62,503 nt of DNA from Paenalcaligenes suwonensis. Its GTDB lineage: Bacteria > Pseudomonadota > Gammaproteobacteria > Burkholderiales > Burkholderiaceae_B. Both the position numbers and the translations under genes were made by a program. The notes under the pieces are model-generated. The model ran no database searches, was not told the DNA's origin, and saw nothing but the letters and a program-made list of their open reading frames with translations. The stretch spans positions 1 to 62,503 of the forward strand of contig NZ_JAANPV010000013.1 in assembly GCF_011290505.1 (NCBI RefSeq), written 5' to 3'. Below, one piece after another: positions 9,225 through 18,662 of this stretch. Each line of letters starts with the position of its first letter. Position 1 is the stretch's first letter.

Positions 9225-10514
9225 ATGTTGATCGCCATTCTGATTTTTATTTTTACCTTGTCGTTGGTTATCCTACAGCCGCGTGGGTTGGGTATAGGGT
9301 GGGGAGCCTTGCTGGGCGCGGCGTTAGCACTGTCGTTTGGGGTGGTGCAGTGGGCCGATATTCCTGTCGTGTGGGGCATTGTGTGGAATGCGACCGCCAC
9401 CTTTATTGCCGTCATTATCATCAGTCTGCTGTTAGATGATGCGGGCTTCTTTGAGTGGGCAGCGTTGCATGTGGCCCGTTGGGGGCGAGGCAGCGGTCTT
9501 AGGCTATTTGCGCTGATTGTTTTGCTGGGCGCGGCCGTGTCTGCCTTGTTTGCTAATGATGGGGCTGCGCTCATTTTGACACCCATTGTCATGGCGATGT
9601 TGGTGGCGATGGGGTTTTCAGCGGCGGCAACATTGGCGTTTGTGATGGCAGCAGGTTTTATTGCGGATACTGCCAGCTTGCCGTTGATTGTGTCTAACTT
9701 GGTCAACATCGTTTCGGCGGACTATTTCAACATAGGCTTCAATGACTATGCTTCGGTGATGGTGCCAGTCAATATGGCATCAGTAGTCGCAAGCCTTGGC
9801 GTGTTGCTTTTGTTTTTCAAGCGCGATATCCCTCAACACTACGATATGGCTCAGCTTAAATCTCCCTCGGCAGCCATCAAAGACCCCCTGACTTTTAAGG
9901 CCGGCTGGGCAGTGCTGCTCTTGTTGCTGGTGGGGTTTTTTGCATTAGAACCGGTAGGGGTTCCCGTGAGTGCGGTAGCGGCTGCTGGTGCAGCACTGCT
10001 ACTGATTGTGGCGGCGCGTGGCAGCGTGATTAGCATCCAAAAAGTACTGCAGGGTGCGCCATGGCAAATTGTGGTGTTCTCGTTGGGTATGTATTTAGTG
10101 GTGTATGGCTTGCGCAATGCGGGCCTAACGGACCATATCGCCGTGTTGCTCAATAGGTTTGCAGAAGGTGGCGTATGGGGTGCCGCGATGGGTACCGGTG
10201 TCTTGTCAGCGCTCTTGTCTTCGGTCATGAATAATATGCCTACCGTGCTAACAGGGGCACTGTCTATAGAGGCGTCTACTGCAAGTGGCGTGATCAAAGA
10301 AGCCATGATTTACGCTAACGTCATTGGCAGCGATTTAGGCCCTAAATTTACCCCTATTGGCAGCTTGGCAACCTTGTTGTGGCTGCATGTATTAGCCAAA
10401 AAAGGTACCACCATTGGCTGGGGCTACTACTTCAAAGTAGGCGTGGTGCTTACGGTTCCAGTTCTGCTAATTACGTTGGCGGCACTCGCCGTGCGTTTAG
10501 GTGCTGGCTTGTAA
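9225..10514 (+). CDS. arsB: Arsenite/antimonite efflux permease ArsB
   Basis: A 429-residue integral membrane protein with about 11-12 hydrophobic segments. It shows the ArsB/IT-superfamily features [14 protein letters not shown] and MNNMPTVL, and a C-terminal [18 protein letters not shown] segment. It expels As(OH)3 and Sb(OH)3 from the cytosol using the proton motive force; an ArsA ATPase is not encoded nearby. A good Shine-Dalgarno (AGGAG) lies 8-12 bases before the ATG, inside the arsR stop region, indicating translational linkage. Confidence 0.95.
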   Translation: MLIAILIFIFTLSLVILQPRGLGIGWGALLGAALALSFGVVQWADIPVVWGIVWNATATFIAVIIISLLLDDAGFFEWAALHVARWGRGSGLRLFALIVLLGAAVSALFANDGAALILTPIVMAMLVAMGFSAAATLAFVMAAGFIADTASLPLIVSNLVNIVSADYFNIGFNDYASVMVPVNMASVVASLGVLLLFFKRDIPQHYDMAQLKSPSAAIKDPLTFKAGWAVLLLLLVGFFALEPVGVPVSAVAAAGAALLLIVAARGSVISIQKVLQGAPWQIVVFSLGMYLVVYGLRNAGLTDHIAVLLNRFAEGGVWGAAMGTGVLSALLSSVMNNMPTVLTGALSIEASTASGVIKEAMIYANVIGSDLGPKFTPIGSLATLLWLHVLAKKGTTIGWGYYFKVGVVLTVPVLLITLAALAVRLGAGL

Positions 10515-10535
10515 TGTTGCAAAGGAAATAACGTC

Positions 10536-10967
10536 ATGACGAATATCACTATTTATCACAACCCAGCTTGTGGCACGTCCAGAAATACCTTAGCCATGAT
10601 TAGGAATAGCGGTGTTGAACCCACAGTAATCGACTACTTGCAGACGCCTCCTACTAGGGAAACCTTGGTGGGCTTAATTGCGGCAATGGGTGTTCCTGTG
10701 CGTGACGTATTGCGCCAAAAAGGAACCCCATACGATGCCTTGCACTTGGATGATGCTGTATGGACCGATGAGCAACTTATAGATTTCATGGTGCAGCATC
10801 CTATTTTGATGAATAGGCCCATTGTGGTGACCCCTATAGGGACCAAGTTATGTCGACCTTCCGAGGTAGTGCTGGATATATTGCCGCAACCGCAACAGGG
10901 AGCATTTGTGAAAGAAGACGGTGAGGCCGTTATTGATGAAAAAGGACAGCGAATTGTTAAGCCCTGA
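10536..10967 (+). CDS. arsC: Glutaredoxin-dependent arsenate reductase ArsC
   Basis: A 143-residue member of the R773-type ArsC family. Catalytic Cys12 lies in [11 protein letters not shown], and basic residues at [15 protein letters not shown] match the anion-binding arginines of the family. It reduces arsenate to arsenite, which ArsB exports, using glutathione and glutaredoxin. It starts 21 bases after arsB, with AAGGAAA as ribosome-binding site, and its end overlaps the start of arsH. Confidence 0.95.
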   Translation: MTNITIYHNPACGTSRNTLAMIRNSGVEPTVIDYLQTPPTRETLVGLIAAMGVPVRDVLRQKGTPYDALHLDDAVWTDEQLIDFMVQHPILMNRPIVVTPIGTKLCRPSEVVLDILPQPQQGAFVKEDGEAVIDEKGQRIVKP

Positions 10968-11670
10968 TGTACCCAACGTAGACGAACAGCTGTTTGCTGC
11001 ACCTGATCTATCACGTTTGTTTCCTAGCGAACATGCGAAGCACGCCCCCCGCATACTGCTGTTGTATGGCTCTATACGCGAGCGTTCATACAGCCGATTG
11101 GTCACCGAAGAAGCTGCACGCTTATTGCAAAAAATGGGAGCCGAAACCCGTATTTTTGACCCACGCGGGTTGCCGCAGCCCGATGGGGCTACAGAGGATC
11201 ACCCTAAAGTCAAAGAACTACGCGATCTTGCACAATGGGCAGAAGGAATGGTGTGGACGTCGCCCGAGCGGCATGGCGCCATGACCAGCATTTTGAAGGC
11301 ACAGATTGATTGGATACCGCTGTCGGTAGGTGCAGTTAGGCCCACACAAGGTAAAACCTTGGCTGTGATGCAGGTGTCGGGCGGCTCGCAATCGTTTAAT
11401 GCGGTGAATCAAATGCGTGTGCTTGGGCGTTGGATGCGCATGCTGACTATCCCTAACCAATCGTCGGTAGCAAAAGCGTACTTAGAATTTGATGAGGCAG
11501 GCAGAATGAAGCCATCGTCTTACTATGAGCGTATTGTGGATGTGATGGAAGAGCTGATGAAGTTCACCTTGCTGACTCGTGATTGCGCGGGCTATTTAGT
11601 AGATCGTTACAGTGAAAGACGGGAAAGCGCTGAACAGTTGTCGGCACGTGTTAACCAGCGCAGTATCTAA
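10936..11670 (+). CDS. arsH: ArsH NADPH-dependent FMN reductase / organoarsenical oxidase
   Basis: Flavodoxin-like FMN reductase. The phosphate-binding loop is [13 protein letters not shown] and the ArsH-specific segments [20 protein letters not shown] and [15 protein letters not shown] are present. ArsH uses NADPH and FMN to oxidise trivalent methyl-arsenicals and to reduce metals and quinones. I choose the ATG at 10936 (245 codons), which overlaps the last 32 bases of arsC; an in-frame GTG at 10921 is the alternative. The overlap suggests coupled translation with arsC. Confidence 0.9.
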   Translation: MKKDSELLSPDVPNVDEQLFAAPDLSRLFPSEHAKHAPRILLLYGSIRERSYSRLVTEEAARLLQKMGAETRIFDPRGLPQPDGATEDHPKVKELRDLAQWAEGMVWTSPERHGAMTSILKAQIDWIPLSVGAVRPTQGKTLAVMQVSGGSQSFNAVNQMRVLGRWMRMLTIPNQSSVAKAYLEFDEAGRMKPSSYYERIVDVMEELMKFTLLTRDCAGYLVDRYSERRESAEQLSARVNQRSI

Positions 11671-11675
11671 CTTTT

Positions 11676-12866
11676 ATGCTTTTACACCGTACGCATGTCA
11701 CCATCATTTTAGGTATTGCGCAGACGCTGGCGTGGGCGTCTTCGTACTATTTGTTGGCGGTGTTGGCCACACCTATTAGTCAAAGCATAGACATCTCGTA
11801 TTCGTTGGTGTTTGCGGCATTTTCTACTGCCTTGTTGGTGTCTGCCGCCATAGGACCTATTGCGGGACGGCTCATAGACCGTTTTGGTGGGCGGCCAGTA
11901 TTAATGGCTAGTAATCTGGTGTTTGCTGCTGGGTTGTTACTGCTTAGCCAAGCCACGCAAACTATACATGTGTTTGTGGCATGGGCAATCATGGGTGTGG
12001 CCATGGGCAGCGGCTTGTATGAAGCCGCTTTTTCAGCGGTGGTACACCTGTATGGGCAAAAAGCGAGGGGGGTGATTACCGGTATCACCTTATTTGCGGG
12101 GTTTGCCAGTACGGTAGGCTGGCCGCTTTCTGGCTATTTAGAAGGTGTGTATGGGTGGCAAACGGTTTGCCTAGTCTGGGCGGCGTTGCATGTGCTGGTA
12201 GGGCTGCCGTTAAATGCGTGGTTATCGCAAGCCAGTCCAGAAAAAGTCGCTTCTACCCGCAGCGCAGACACTAGCTCTGAGGTTGAAGCCACCAGCAGCT
12301 TGGCGAATAAAAACCGCCGTAGAAATGCTTACTTGATGGCGTATGTATTTGCGGTGTCATGGTTTATTAGTACGGCGATGGCAGCGCACTTGCCGCAAGT
12401 ATTACAAGCCAGTGGGGCCTTGTTGGTGGTAGCCATTGCCGCAGCGGCTTTAGTAGGGCCCGCACAAGTAGCAGGGCGTTTGCTGGAATACGGGTTTTTG
12501 AAGCATTCACATCCGTTGCTGTCGGCTCGTTTGGCCATTCTGGCCCACCCCGTGGCTGCATTATGTTTAGGGGTGTTTGGCGCGTCTGCCGTCTACGTGT
12601 TTACGATATTCCATGGTTTGGGTAATGGCATTTTGACCATTGCCATTGGCACCTTACCGCTAAAAGTGTTTGGCGAACACGGTTATGGGCAGCGACAAGG
12701 GTGGTTAATGGCACCCGCTCGCGTGGTGCAAGCAGGATCACCATTTTTGTTTGGGTTAGCGTTGGCAAGTTGGGGTAGCCAGGCCCTGTGGTTATCGGCG
12801 TTGTTAGCCTTAAGCGCGTTCATAGCATTATGGGCGATGCGCGTCGATACGCAGCCTAGTGAGTAG
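11676..12866 (+). CDS. MFS transporter, last gene of the ars operon
   Basis: A 396-residue protein with 12 predicted membrane helices in two halves joined by a hydrophilic loop around residues 185-215. The MFS loop signature is visible as GRLIDRFGGRPVL after helix 2. It starts 6 bases after arsH with no clear Shine-Dalgarno, so it is probably translated by coupling. It lacks ArsJ's usual GAPDH partner, so I do not call it ArsJ. The context suggests export of an arsenic species or an organoarsenical, or a loosely attached passenger; the substrate is unknown. Confidence 0.85.
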   Translation: MLLHRTHVTIILGIAQTLAWASSYYLLAVLATPISQSIDISYSLVFAAFSTALLVSAAIGPIAGRLIDRFGGRPVLMASNLVFAAGLLLLSQATQTIHVFVAWAIMGVAMGSGLYEAAFSAVVHLYGQKARGVITGITLFAGFASTVGWPLSGYLEGVYGWQTVCLVWAALHVLVGLPLNAWLSQASPEKVASTRSADTSSEVEATSSLANKNRRRNAYLMAYVFAVSWFISTAMAAHLPQVLQASGALLVVAIAAAALVGPAQVAGRLLEYGFLKHSHPLLSARLAILAHPVAALCLGVFGASAVYVFTIFHGLGNGILTIAIGTLPLKVFGEHGYGQRQGWLMAPARVVQAGSPFLFGLALASWGSQALWLSALLALSAFIALWAMRVDTQPSE

Positions 12867-12951
12867 CGTTGTATGCCGCACAATGAGCAGTTTGAGGCTG
12901 TCAAAATGCAGTAAGCTCATAAGATCTCTTTTGCCTTGTAAAGCCCTAGCT

Positions 12952-13416
12952 ATGAGCCATGTTTATTTTGCCAATATTCGCTGGCAGCGCCAGAGTGATG
13001 AAGTGTTTTCCGATAACCGGTACAGCCGTTTGCACCACTGGACTTTCGATGAAGGGGTAAGTATTCCCGCATCGTCCTCTGTGCATTCTGTGCCGTTGCC
13101 GTATTCCACATTAGCGGCAGTTGATCCAGAGGAAGCATTGGTGGCCGCGGTATCCAGTTGCCATATGCTGTGGTTCTTAGGGATCGCAGCAAAGAAGGGC
13201 TGGGTAGTAGATAGCTACGACGATACACCGCAAGGTAGCATGGGTAAAAATAGCCACGGCAAAATGGCGATTACTGCGATTGTGCTAAAACCCAAAATTG
13301 TGTTTTCTGGCAACTACGAGCCCACACCGGCAGAGATAGAAAAAACGCACCATCAAGCACACGAAAACTGCTATATCGCGCACTCTATTGTGGCTACCGT
13401 AACCGTGGAAAGTTGA
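12952..13416 (+). CDS. OsmC/Ohr-family peroxiredoxin-like protein
   Basis: A 154-residue protein from the ATG at 12952; an upstream in-frame extension to 12859 has no homology-like content and overlaps the MFS gene. OsmC-family landmarks are the first reactive Cys70 (AAVSSCHMLWFL) and the second Cys140 (AHENCYIAHS). These reduce organic hydroperoxides through a Cys-Cys relay. The YKW-type start (IRWQ) resembles the OsmC subgroup with a long middle insertion. It is a cytosolic antioxidant, lying 85 bases after the ars operon and 22 bases before the DTW gene, and may be co-transcribed with either. Confidence 0.87.
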   Translation: MSHVYFANIRWQRQSDEVFSDNRYSRLHHWTFDEGVSIPASSSVHSVPLPYSTLAAVDPEEALVAAVSSCHMLWFLGIAAKKGWVVDSYDDTPQGSMGKNSHGKMAITAIVLKPKIVFSGNYEPTPAEIEKTHHQAHENCYIAHSIVATVTVES

Positions 13417-13438
13417 AAGCGCGGTATAGTTTCACGCT

Positions 13439-14056
13439 ATGTCTGAATCAGCGAAGTCCACTCGTCCCACCTGCGTGCGTTGCAAGCGCCCGTTGTCTCA
13501 CTGTTTGTGCGCACACATCAGCGTTGTACCTAACCGTACGCGCGTGTTGGTGCTGCAGCATCCGGATGAACAAAAGCACCCATTAAACACAGCTCGTTTG
13601 GCTGTGTTGGGGTTGCAGCATGCCGAGCTATGGGTAGGGGAGCATTTCGCTCAGCTTGAAGAAACGCTGTCTACTGTGGATTCGGCGTGTTTGCTGTTTC
13701 CTGCACAAGAAGGTTGTGCTGTACAGCCCTTAGCGGCTATAGCGCCTGAGCAGTCATCGCTGTTGATTGTGCCGGATGGCACGTGGCGTAATGCACGCCA
13801 AATTATTAGGTCTAACCCCGTGTTACGTGGCTTACCGCACCTAAGCTTAGCCTTGGGGGAACCTTCTTTGTACCGTGTGCGTAAGGCAAGCGAGCCGGCT
13901 GCCGTAGCAACGATAGAAGCCATTGTGCGTACGCTAAGCGTGCTTGAGCCAGAGCAAGATTTCCAGCCCTTACTTGCGCCCTTTACCGTATTGGTTGAAC
14001 AGCAGATTCAAGCGATGGGGCCAGAGGTTTATGCCCGTAATTATCAACGGGGTTAG
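13439..14056 (+). CDS. DTW-domain protein, probable tRNA-uridine aminocarboxypropyltransferase
   Basis: 205 residues. A zinc-binding Cys set opens the protein (CVRCKRPLSHCLC), followed by the DTW domain with HPDEQKHPLNTARLA and PDGTWRNARQI, the motifs that give the family its name, and SLYRVRKASEP. Characterised members (TapT of E. coli, formerly YfiP) transfer the 3-amino-3-carboxypropyl group from SAM to uridine in tRNA to make acp3U. It converges on the TerC-family gene. The family is secure, the exact tRNA position is inferred. Confidence 0.83.
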   Translation: MSESAKSTRPTCVRCKRPLSHCLCAHISVVPNRTRVLVLQHPDEQKHPLNTARLAVLGLQHAELWVGEHFAQLEETLSTVDSACLLFPAQEGCAVQPLAAIAPEQSSLLIVPDGTWRNARQIIRSNPVLRGLPHLSLALGEPSLYRVRKASEPAAVATIEAIVRTLSVLEPEQDFQPLLAPFTVLVEQQIQAMGPEVYARNYQRG

Positions 14057-14063
14057 TGGTAAA

Positions 14064-14092
14064 TCATCATGACCCATTATGGGCCATGATGA
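14064..14092. repeat. Near-perfect hairpin between convergent genes
   Basis: TCATCATGACCCA and TGGGCCATGATGA form a 13-base-pair stem with one mismatch and a tiny loop, lying between the DTW and TerC stop codons. There is no U-tract, so it is at most a weak or Rho-assisted terminator or an RNA 3'-end stabiliser. Confidence 0.6.
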
Positions 14093-14103
14093 CGTAGTAG
14101 GGT

Positions 14104-15663
14104 TTAGGAAGTGTGCGGTTCTGTGTGCGATAGGCGTGTAATGTCTACGCGAGTAATACGGCGGTTAGCCATCGCCGTAATATCAAAACGCAGATCGTCC
14201 AGCGTCATACTGGCACCTACCTCAGGCAACGTACCAAACAAATCCAGCAGTAGCCCAGCAATAGAGGTAAAACCTTTGCTGTGCGCCAGTAGAGCATCGC
14301 TTTCTACAACTTGGGCCAGATAGTGCAAGTCAGTAGCGCCGTCTACTCGCCAGTGATTAGGCGCTATGGCTTCAATAGCAGGGTGTTCATCTTCATCGGG
14401 AAACTCGCCGGCAATGGCTTCCAAAATATCGATGGGGGTGAGCAAGCCCTGAATCATTCCATATTCATCTGTGACCAGCACTAGCTGCCCACGCGATGTC
14501 TTCAGTATCTCCATCGCATGCAGTACACCAGTGGCTTCATGCACAATGATGGGTTCGCGTAGGCAGGGTAGGTGATTAAAATCGCTACCATCCATCATAT
14601 CGGCCATCAGGTCTTTGGCACGAGCAACGCCTAAGGTGTTGTCCAGTTGGCCGCGGCTTACAGGGAAGAAACTATGCGGAGTTTCACGTAGAAGCTGCTG
14701 TATGACGCTAGGGTCATCGTCTAGGTTTACCCACGATATTTCGGCGCGCGGAGTCATAATCGAGCGTATGGATCTCGCACCCAAGGTGAGTACGCCACTG
14801 ACCATATTGCGTTCTTCAGGGCCAAAAGCCGCCTGACTATCATCTGCCGTATTGTGGTCGTCTGCATCGTGGTGTTCAGAGCGTTTTCTATCGCCCAGCA
14901 AACGTAATACCGCATCGGCGGTACGGTCGCGCAATGGCAAACGTGCTTCGTTTTTAAGCGAGCTGCGGCGGGCCAATTGATTGAAGAACTCAATCACAAT
15001 AGAGAAACCAATGGCAGCGTATAAGTAGCCTTTAGGAATCTTAAAGCCCAAGCCTTCGGCGGTTAACGTTAAACCTATCATCAACAAGAAGCTTAAACAC
15101 AGCACCACAACGGTTGGATGAGCGCTAACAAAGCGTGTTAGTGGCTTAGACGCCCACATCATCATGGCCATAGAAATCACTACCGCCGCCATCATGACCG
15201 GTAGCTCATCCACCATACCAATAGCGGTAATGACCGCGTCTAACGAGAATACCGCATCCAGCACAATAATCTGCGCTACCACTACCGCGAAACTGGCGTA
15301 CGTTTTAGAGCTGCTTTGTTGATGGGGCGTACCTTCCAAACGTTCATGTAGTTCAGAGGTGGCTTTAAGCAAGAGGAACAGTCCGCCTAACAGCAAAATT
15401 AAATCGCGCCCTGAAAAGGAGAACGATGCGATAGAAAACAAAGGTGTGGTTAGCGTGACTAACCACGACACGATAGTAAGCAGACCTAAGCGCATCACTA
15501 AGGCGAGTGACAAGCCTATTAAGCGAGCTCTATCGCGTTGATGCGGTGGGAGCTTATCAGCCAAAATGGCGATAAAAATTAGATTATCTATACCTAAAAC
15601 AATTTCCAGTACGACTAGAGTCAGCAGACCCACCCATATATTGGGGTCTAAAAGCCATTCCAT
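14104..15663 (-). CDS. TerC-family membrane protein with CBS pair and CorC/HlyC domain
   Basis: 519 residues. Residues 1-235 form a TerC-type membrane domain with about seven helices, including the metal-site signatures [13 protein letters not shown] and [21 protein letters not shown] charged linker follows ([17 protein letters not shown]), then a pair of CBS domains (about 285-405; [15 protein letters not shown]) and a C-terminal CorC/HlyC transporter-associated domain. This YoaE/YegH architecture is thought to move or sense divalent metals, and TerC relatives handle Mn2+. The His/Asp-rich linker could bind metal. Its leader contains a hairpin at 15700-15721, but nothing I can match to the Mn2+ (yybP-ykoY) riboswitch. 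Confidence 0.85.
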   Translation of the reverse strand: MEWLLDPNIWVGLLTLVVLEIVLGIDNLIFIAILADKLPPHQRDRARLIGLSLALVMRLGLLTIVSWLVTLTTPLFSIASFSFSGRDLILLLGGLFLLLKATSELHERLEGTPHQQSSSKTYASFAVVVAQIIVLDAVFSLDAVITAIGMVDELPVMMAAVVISMAMMMWASKPLTRFVSAHPTVVVLCLSFLLMIGLTLTAEGLGFKIPKGYLYAAIGFSIVIEFFNQLARRSSLKNEARLPLRDRTADAVLRLLGDRKRSEHHDADDHNTADDSQAAFGPEERNMVSGVLTLGARSIRSIMTPRAEISWVNLDDDPSVIQQLLRETPHSFFPVSRGQLDNTLGVARAKDLMADMMDGSDFNHLPCLREPIIVHEATGVLHAMEILKTSRGQLVLVTDEYGMIQGLLTPIDILEAIAGEFPDEDEHPAIEAIAPNHWRVDGATDLHYLAQVVESDALLAHSKGFTSIAGLLLDLFGTLPEVGASMTLDDLRFDITAMANRRITRVDITRLSHTEPHTS

Positions 15664-15759
15664 ATAATGCCTACAAAGTAAGTAAAACCAACAGGTGGTG
15701 CATCACTAGCAAAGGTGATGCCCAGAATCAATACGCACGTTGCGGTGCGTAAGCGGCGC

Positions 15760-16092
15760 TTAGGCGCGGGGTGGTCTTCGTAGTGGAGGGTAGGCTACAA
15801 GGTGGGCGCTACAACTATAGGCAACCCATTGCTCACACAAGAGTGGGTTAGCCACGTAGAACTCTGCACTTTTTACAGAATCACTAATGTCTGCGTGTAC
15901 CGCTTGTTGTGAGTAGGGTTTATCCAGCGCAAACGTCGTGCTTTTGAGGATGTTTCTGTGGTCAGACGATGCGCTATCAGCAGCCCCGGTAGTAGAGGCT
16001 GAGTATGGCACTGTAGGTAAGTCGTTAAGCGACTCGGCCAAAACCTGAATAGGCAGAATGAATAGTAAGAAGATGACGATAAATCGTCGCAT
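15760..16092 (-). CDS. Small secreted protein of unknown function
   Basis: A 110-residue protein with a clear N-terminal signal peptide (MRRFIVIFLLFILPIQVLA, cleavage after LA). The mature part is low in structure, with Ser/Ala/Asp-rich sequence and two Cys (PLLCEQWVAYSC) that could form a disulfide in the periplasm. It is not a family I recognise. It lies between a YqaA-like gene upstream and the TerC gene downstream, all on the minus strand, so co-transcription is possible. Confidence 0.6.
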   Translation of the reverse strand: MRRFIVIFLLFILPIQVLAESLNDLPTVPYSASTTGAADSASSDHRNILKSTTFALDKPYSQQAVHADISDSVKSAEFYVANPLLCEQWVAYSCSAHLVAYPPLRRPPRA

Positions 16093-16147
16093 ACTAGCAG
16101 AAGGAAGTTAGAACGCGTTCAGTATAACGTAAGCTTGGGTGATTTCA

Positions 16148-16729
16148 CTAGGAAAACGCTAACCACAAGCCACCAAGTACAACGATGGCAACGGTTGCCC
16201 AGCCTAGGCGGTCTACGTAACGGTGCAATAAGCCTTCCATACGCGGGCCACCCCAAGCCAGTAAACCTGCCACCAAGAAAAAACGCATTCCTCGGCCTAT
16301 CAGCGATGCTAGTATAAATGGCGCAAACGACATTGCCATGGCACCACCGGCGATGGTGAATACCTTAAAGGGTATAGGAGAAAAACCCGCTACAAAAATA
16401 GCCCAGAAACCATAGTCTTTAAACCAGGCGATGGCCGTTTGGTAGGCTTGCCAATAACTGCTGCTTTCTAGCCAGGTTTGTATGGAGCTAAAGGCGTAGT
16501 AGCCAATTAAATAACCCAGTATGCCGCCCACTACCGAGGCTAGTGTGGTCAGCAACGCAAACCACCAAGCACGCTTAGGTGTGGCCATGCACATAGGGGC
16601 GAGCATGACATCGGGTGGGACAGGGAAGAAAATAGACTCAAAGAAACTGAGGGTGCCAAGAAATAGGGGCGCTTTGGGGTCACGAGACCACGTCATGGCA
16701 CGAGCATACAACGGTGAAAAAATCTTCAT
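16148..16729 (-). CDS. YqaA/DedA-family (VTT domain) membrane protein
   Basis: 193 residues with four to five hydrophobic segments. The DedA/VTT features are an N-terminal re-entrant region (FFESIFFPVPPDVMLAP), a G-rich helix with GGILGYLIGYYA, and FSPIPFKVFTIAGGAMAM followed by R-G-M-R-F. Members of this superfamily flip or help localise lipids and maintain the proton motive force; the YqaA subgroup is uncharacterised. The LysR gene lies 20 bases upstream on the same strand. Confidence 0.82.
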   Translation of the reverse strand: MKIFSPLYARAMTWSRDPKAPLFLGTLSFFESIFFPVPPDVMLAPMCMATPKRAWWFALLTTLASVVGGILGYLIGYYAFSSIQTWLESSSYWQAYQTAIAWFKDYGFWAIFVAGFSPIPFKVFTIAGGAMAMSFAPFILASLIGRGMRFFLVAGLLAWGGPRMEGLLHRYVDRLGWATVAIVVLGGLWLAFS

Positions 16730-16749
16730 ACAAGAAGGTAGGGACGCAG

Positions 16750-17688
16750 TCAGTAGGATAAAAAGTGAGTTAACTCACGCGGGCACATAGGTATGTCCGG
16801 ATTCTGCTGTATAAGTTCCAATGACCACTCTACAAAACAACGTACGCGCTTCGATAAGTGCTTATTACTGGGGTACAGAATATGAATAGGCCTAGCGCTA
16901 AAGTGCCAGTTAGCGAGTACTGGTACTAACAGCCCAGCCTGTACAAAGCTTTTTACCGCAAAAGGTGATCCCGGGCAGATTCCGGCACCGGCTATGCACG
17001 AGGTCATGGCAATATCGGGATCATCAAACTGCATGCCGTCGTGATGCGGTACTTCAAACTCTTGTTTGCCCGAGTATAAATGCCAGGCCAAAGGTTGGCG
17101 TTGGCCTGCAAACCAAGAAAGACGGCTATGAATAGACAGTTCGCGTGGGTGCTGTGGTGTGCCAGCGCTGTGAAGGTAAGAGGGCGCTGCATACAGGCCA
17201 AATTGCACATCGGCCACGTGTCTGGCGATGTGGCTGGAATCCTCTAGCGGGCCGCCTCTAAACGCGCAATCTATACCGTCTTCTAGTAGATGGCTCACTC
17301 TATCGCTTGCACCCAGTTGTAGGGTGATGTCGGGGTAGCGTTGTTGAAACTCATGCAGATGCGGGGCCAAAATCCAGCGCGCTACCGAGATCAAGGCTTC
17401 TACACGCAATTTGCCTTTAGGCTCAGATGTAGCGCCTTTTAAAGTGCTTTCAAGCTCGTCTATATCATGCAGAATAGCTTGGCATTTAACGTAATACGCT
17501 TTGCCGTCTTCAGTCAGGGTGAGAGAGCGGGTGGTACGGTGCAGCAGCCTGACATCTAAATAGCGCTCTAAGTCAGAAACACGTTGCGATACGCGGGCTT
17601 TAGGCAGCGCGAGTAACTCGGCCGCTTTAGTAAAGCTGCCGGTTTCTACAACCTGAGCAAAAGCCTGCATGGCAGCTAGTTTATCCAT
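16750..17688 (-). CDS. LysR-type transcriptional regulator
   Basis: 312 residues. N-terminal winged helix-turn-helix (LAAMQAFAQVVETGSFTKAAELLALPKARVSQRVSDLERYL in pieces over residues 3-45) and a C-terminal periplasmic-binding-like effector domain (about 90-300) with the LRVEALISVARWILAP start of the CrgA-type subgroup. It is divergent from the DsbA-like/YdhR/cytochrome b561 operon across a 238-base gap that holds two related inverted operator-like sites. It probably regulates that operon and itself. Confidence 0.88.
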   Translation of the reverse strand: MDKLAAMQAFAQVVETGSFTKAAELLALPKARVSQRVSDLERYLDVRLLHRTTRSLTLTEDGKAYYVKCQAILHDIDELESTLKGATSEPKGKLRVEALISVARWILAPHLHEFQQRYPDITLQLGASDRVSHLLEDGIDCAFRGGPLEDSSHIARHVADVQFGLYAAPSYLHSAGTPQHPRELSIHSRLSWFAGQRQPLAWHLYSGKQEFEVPHHDGMQFDDPDIAMTSCIAGAGICPGSPFAVKSFVQAGLLVPVLANWHFSARPIHILYPSNKHLSKRVRCFVEWSLELIQQNPDIPMCPRELTHFLSY

Positions 17689-17697
17689 AAAGCATTA

Positions 17698-17845
17698 TTA
17701 ACGAATAGTGAACAATAATGGTGTTTTCTGCATACTATACTTGTATTTTGCTCTTGGTGAATTAACCGGTAATAACTTGTAAGCGGTTGATTTCAATGCT
17801 CTACGCTAGATGGTTGATATTTAATTGTTCAGTATTCTTTAACAA
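17698..17845. promoter_or_regulatory. Paired inverted LysR-type operator sites
   Basis: TTAACGAATAGTGAACAATA at 17698-17717 recurs in inverted orientation at about 17822-17842 (17 of 20 bases identical). The second copy contains TTGTT-N11-AACAA (17825-17845), the T-N11-A pattern of LysR sites. The copies lie at the two edges of the intergenic region, one near each divergent gene, which fits looped binding by a LysR tetramer. Confidence 0.55.
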
Positions 17846-17926
17846 TGAAATCAATATTAGCCTCTTACTGCCTTAGGGCTGGATGTGTAGACTTCTACCT
17901 ACTTACTGTGGAAGGAGGCTGCGCAA

Positions 17927-18652
17927 ATGATGAATTGTGATCCAGTAACCGGTGCGTGCGTAGTGCCGGAACTAAACACCGCGACCAACACAACGCCAGA
18001 ACGGTTGCGTCAGGATTTGGCCGTGCATTATGTGGGTGATCCCATGTGCTCGTGGTGTTGGGGCATCTCGCCTACGGTGAAACGTCTAGAGGCTTTTTGT
18101 GCCGATGAAGGCATCGCATTCTCGCTCACCATGGGGGGGCTACGTGCAGGCGGGAGCGACCCATGGAGCCCACAGTTTAAAGACTATCTGCGCAACGAAT
18201 GGCAGCACATTGCTCACGTCACCGGTCAACCCTTTGGGTTTACATTGCTGGATGCGGCTGAGTTTAATTACGACACCGAGCCAGCATGTAGAGCAATCGC
18301 CACCGTCAAGTTGCTACAAGCCAAGCACGCCTTACCGAAGTCTGTGGTGCTTACGTTCTTCTCTGCCGTTCAGCAGAAGTTTTATGTAGCAGGGCAAGAC
18401 ACTACCGAGGTGGACTTCTATGCCGACATTTGTGCCGCAGTAGGTTTGAATGTGGCCGAGTTCACGGCTTTGTTTGATTCAGCAGAAGCGAAGCAGGCCG
18501 TGCATCAAGAGTTTGTGCGTTGCCGGCAGTGGGGGGTACGTTCTTTTCCTACTATTTTGTTGGAGCGTAACGGGGAAATCTCACCCTTGGCTGTAGGGAT
18601 GGTCCACGCAGACCAGTTGCTTACCACACTCAAACATGAAATAGCCGCCTAA
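17927..18652 (+). CDS. DsbA-family (FrnE-like) dithiol oxidoreductase
   Basis: 241 residues with a thioredoxin fold and helical insertion. The active site is CSWC (Cys41, Cys44) in GDPMCSWCWG, and the cis-Pro loop is RSFPTILL. There is no signal peptide, so it acts in the cytosol, as expected for FrnE/HCCA-isomerase-like members. Two more Cys at the N-terminus (MMNC and GAC, residues 4 and 11) precede the fold. A strong Shine-Dalgarno (GGAGG) lies upstream of the tandem ATG ATG. It is the first gene of a three-gene operon divergent from a LysR regulator. Confidence 0.87.
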   Translation: MMNCDPVTGACVVPELNTATNTTPERLRQDLAVHYVGDPMCSWCWGISPTVKRLEAFCADEGIAFSLTMGGLRAGGSDPWSPQFKDYLRNEWQHIAHVTGQPFGFTLLDAAEFNYDTEPACRAIATVKLLQAKHALPKSVVLTFFSAVQQKFYVAGQDTTEVDFYADICAAVGLNVAEFTALFDSAEAKQAVHQEFVRCRQWGVRSFPTILLERNGEISPLAVGMVHADQLLTTLKHEIAA

Positions 18653-18662
18653 GGAGCAGCCA

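Noticed and set aside
11676-12866. ArsJ (organoarsenical efflux) for the MFS gene of the ars operon
   Set aside because: ArsJ normally pairs with a GAPDH gene, which is absent here. The sequence does not show a decisive ArsJ feature.
15664-15760. Mn2+ (yybP-ykoY) riboswitch before the TerC-family gene
   Set aside because: The leader has two small hairpins (15700-15721 and 15733-15750) but none of the conserved loop sequences of that riboswitch could be found.
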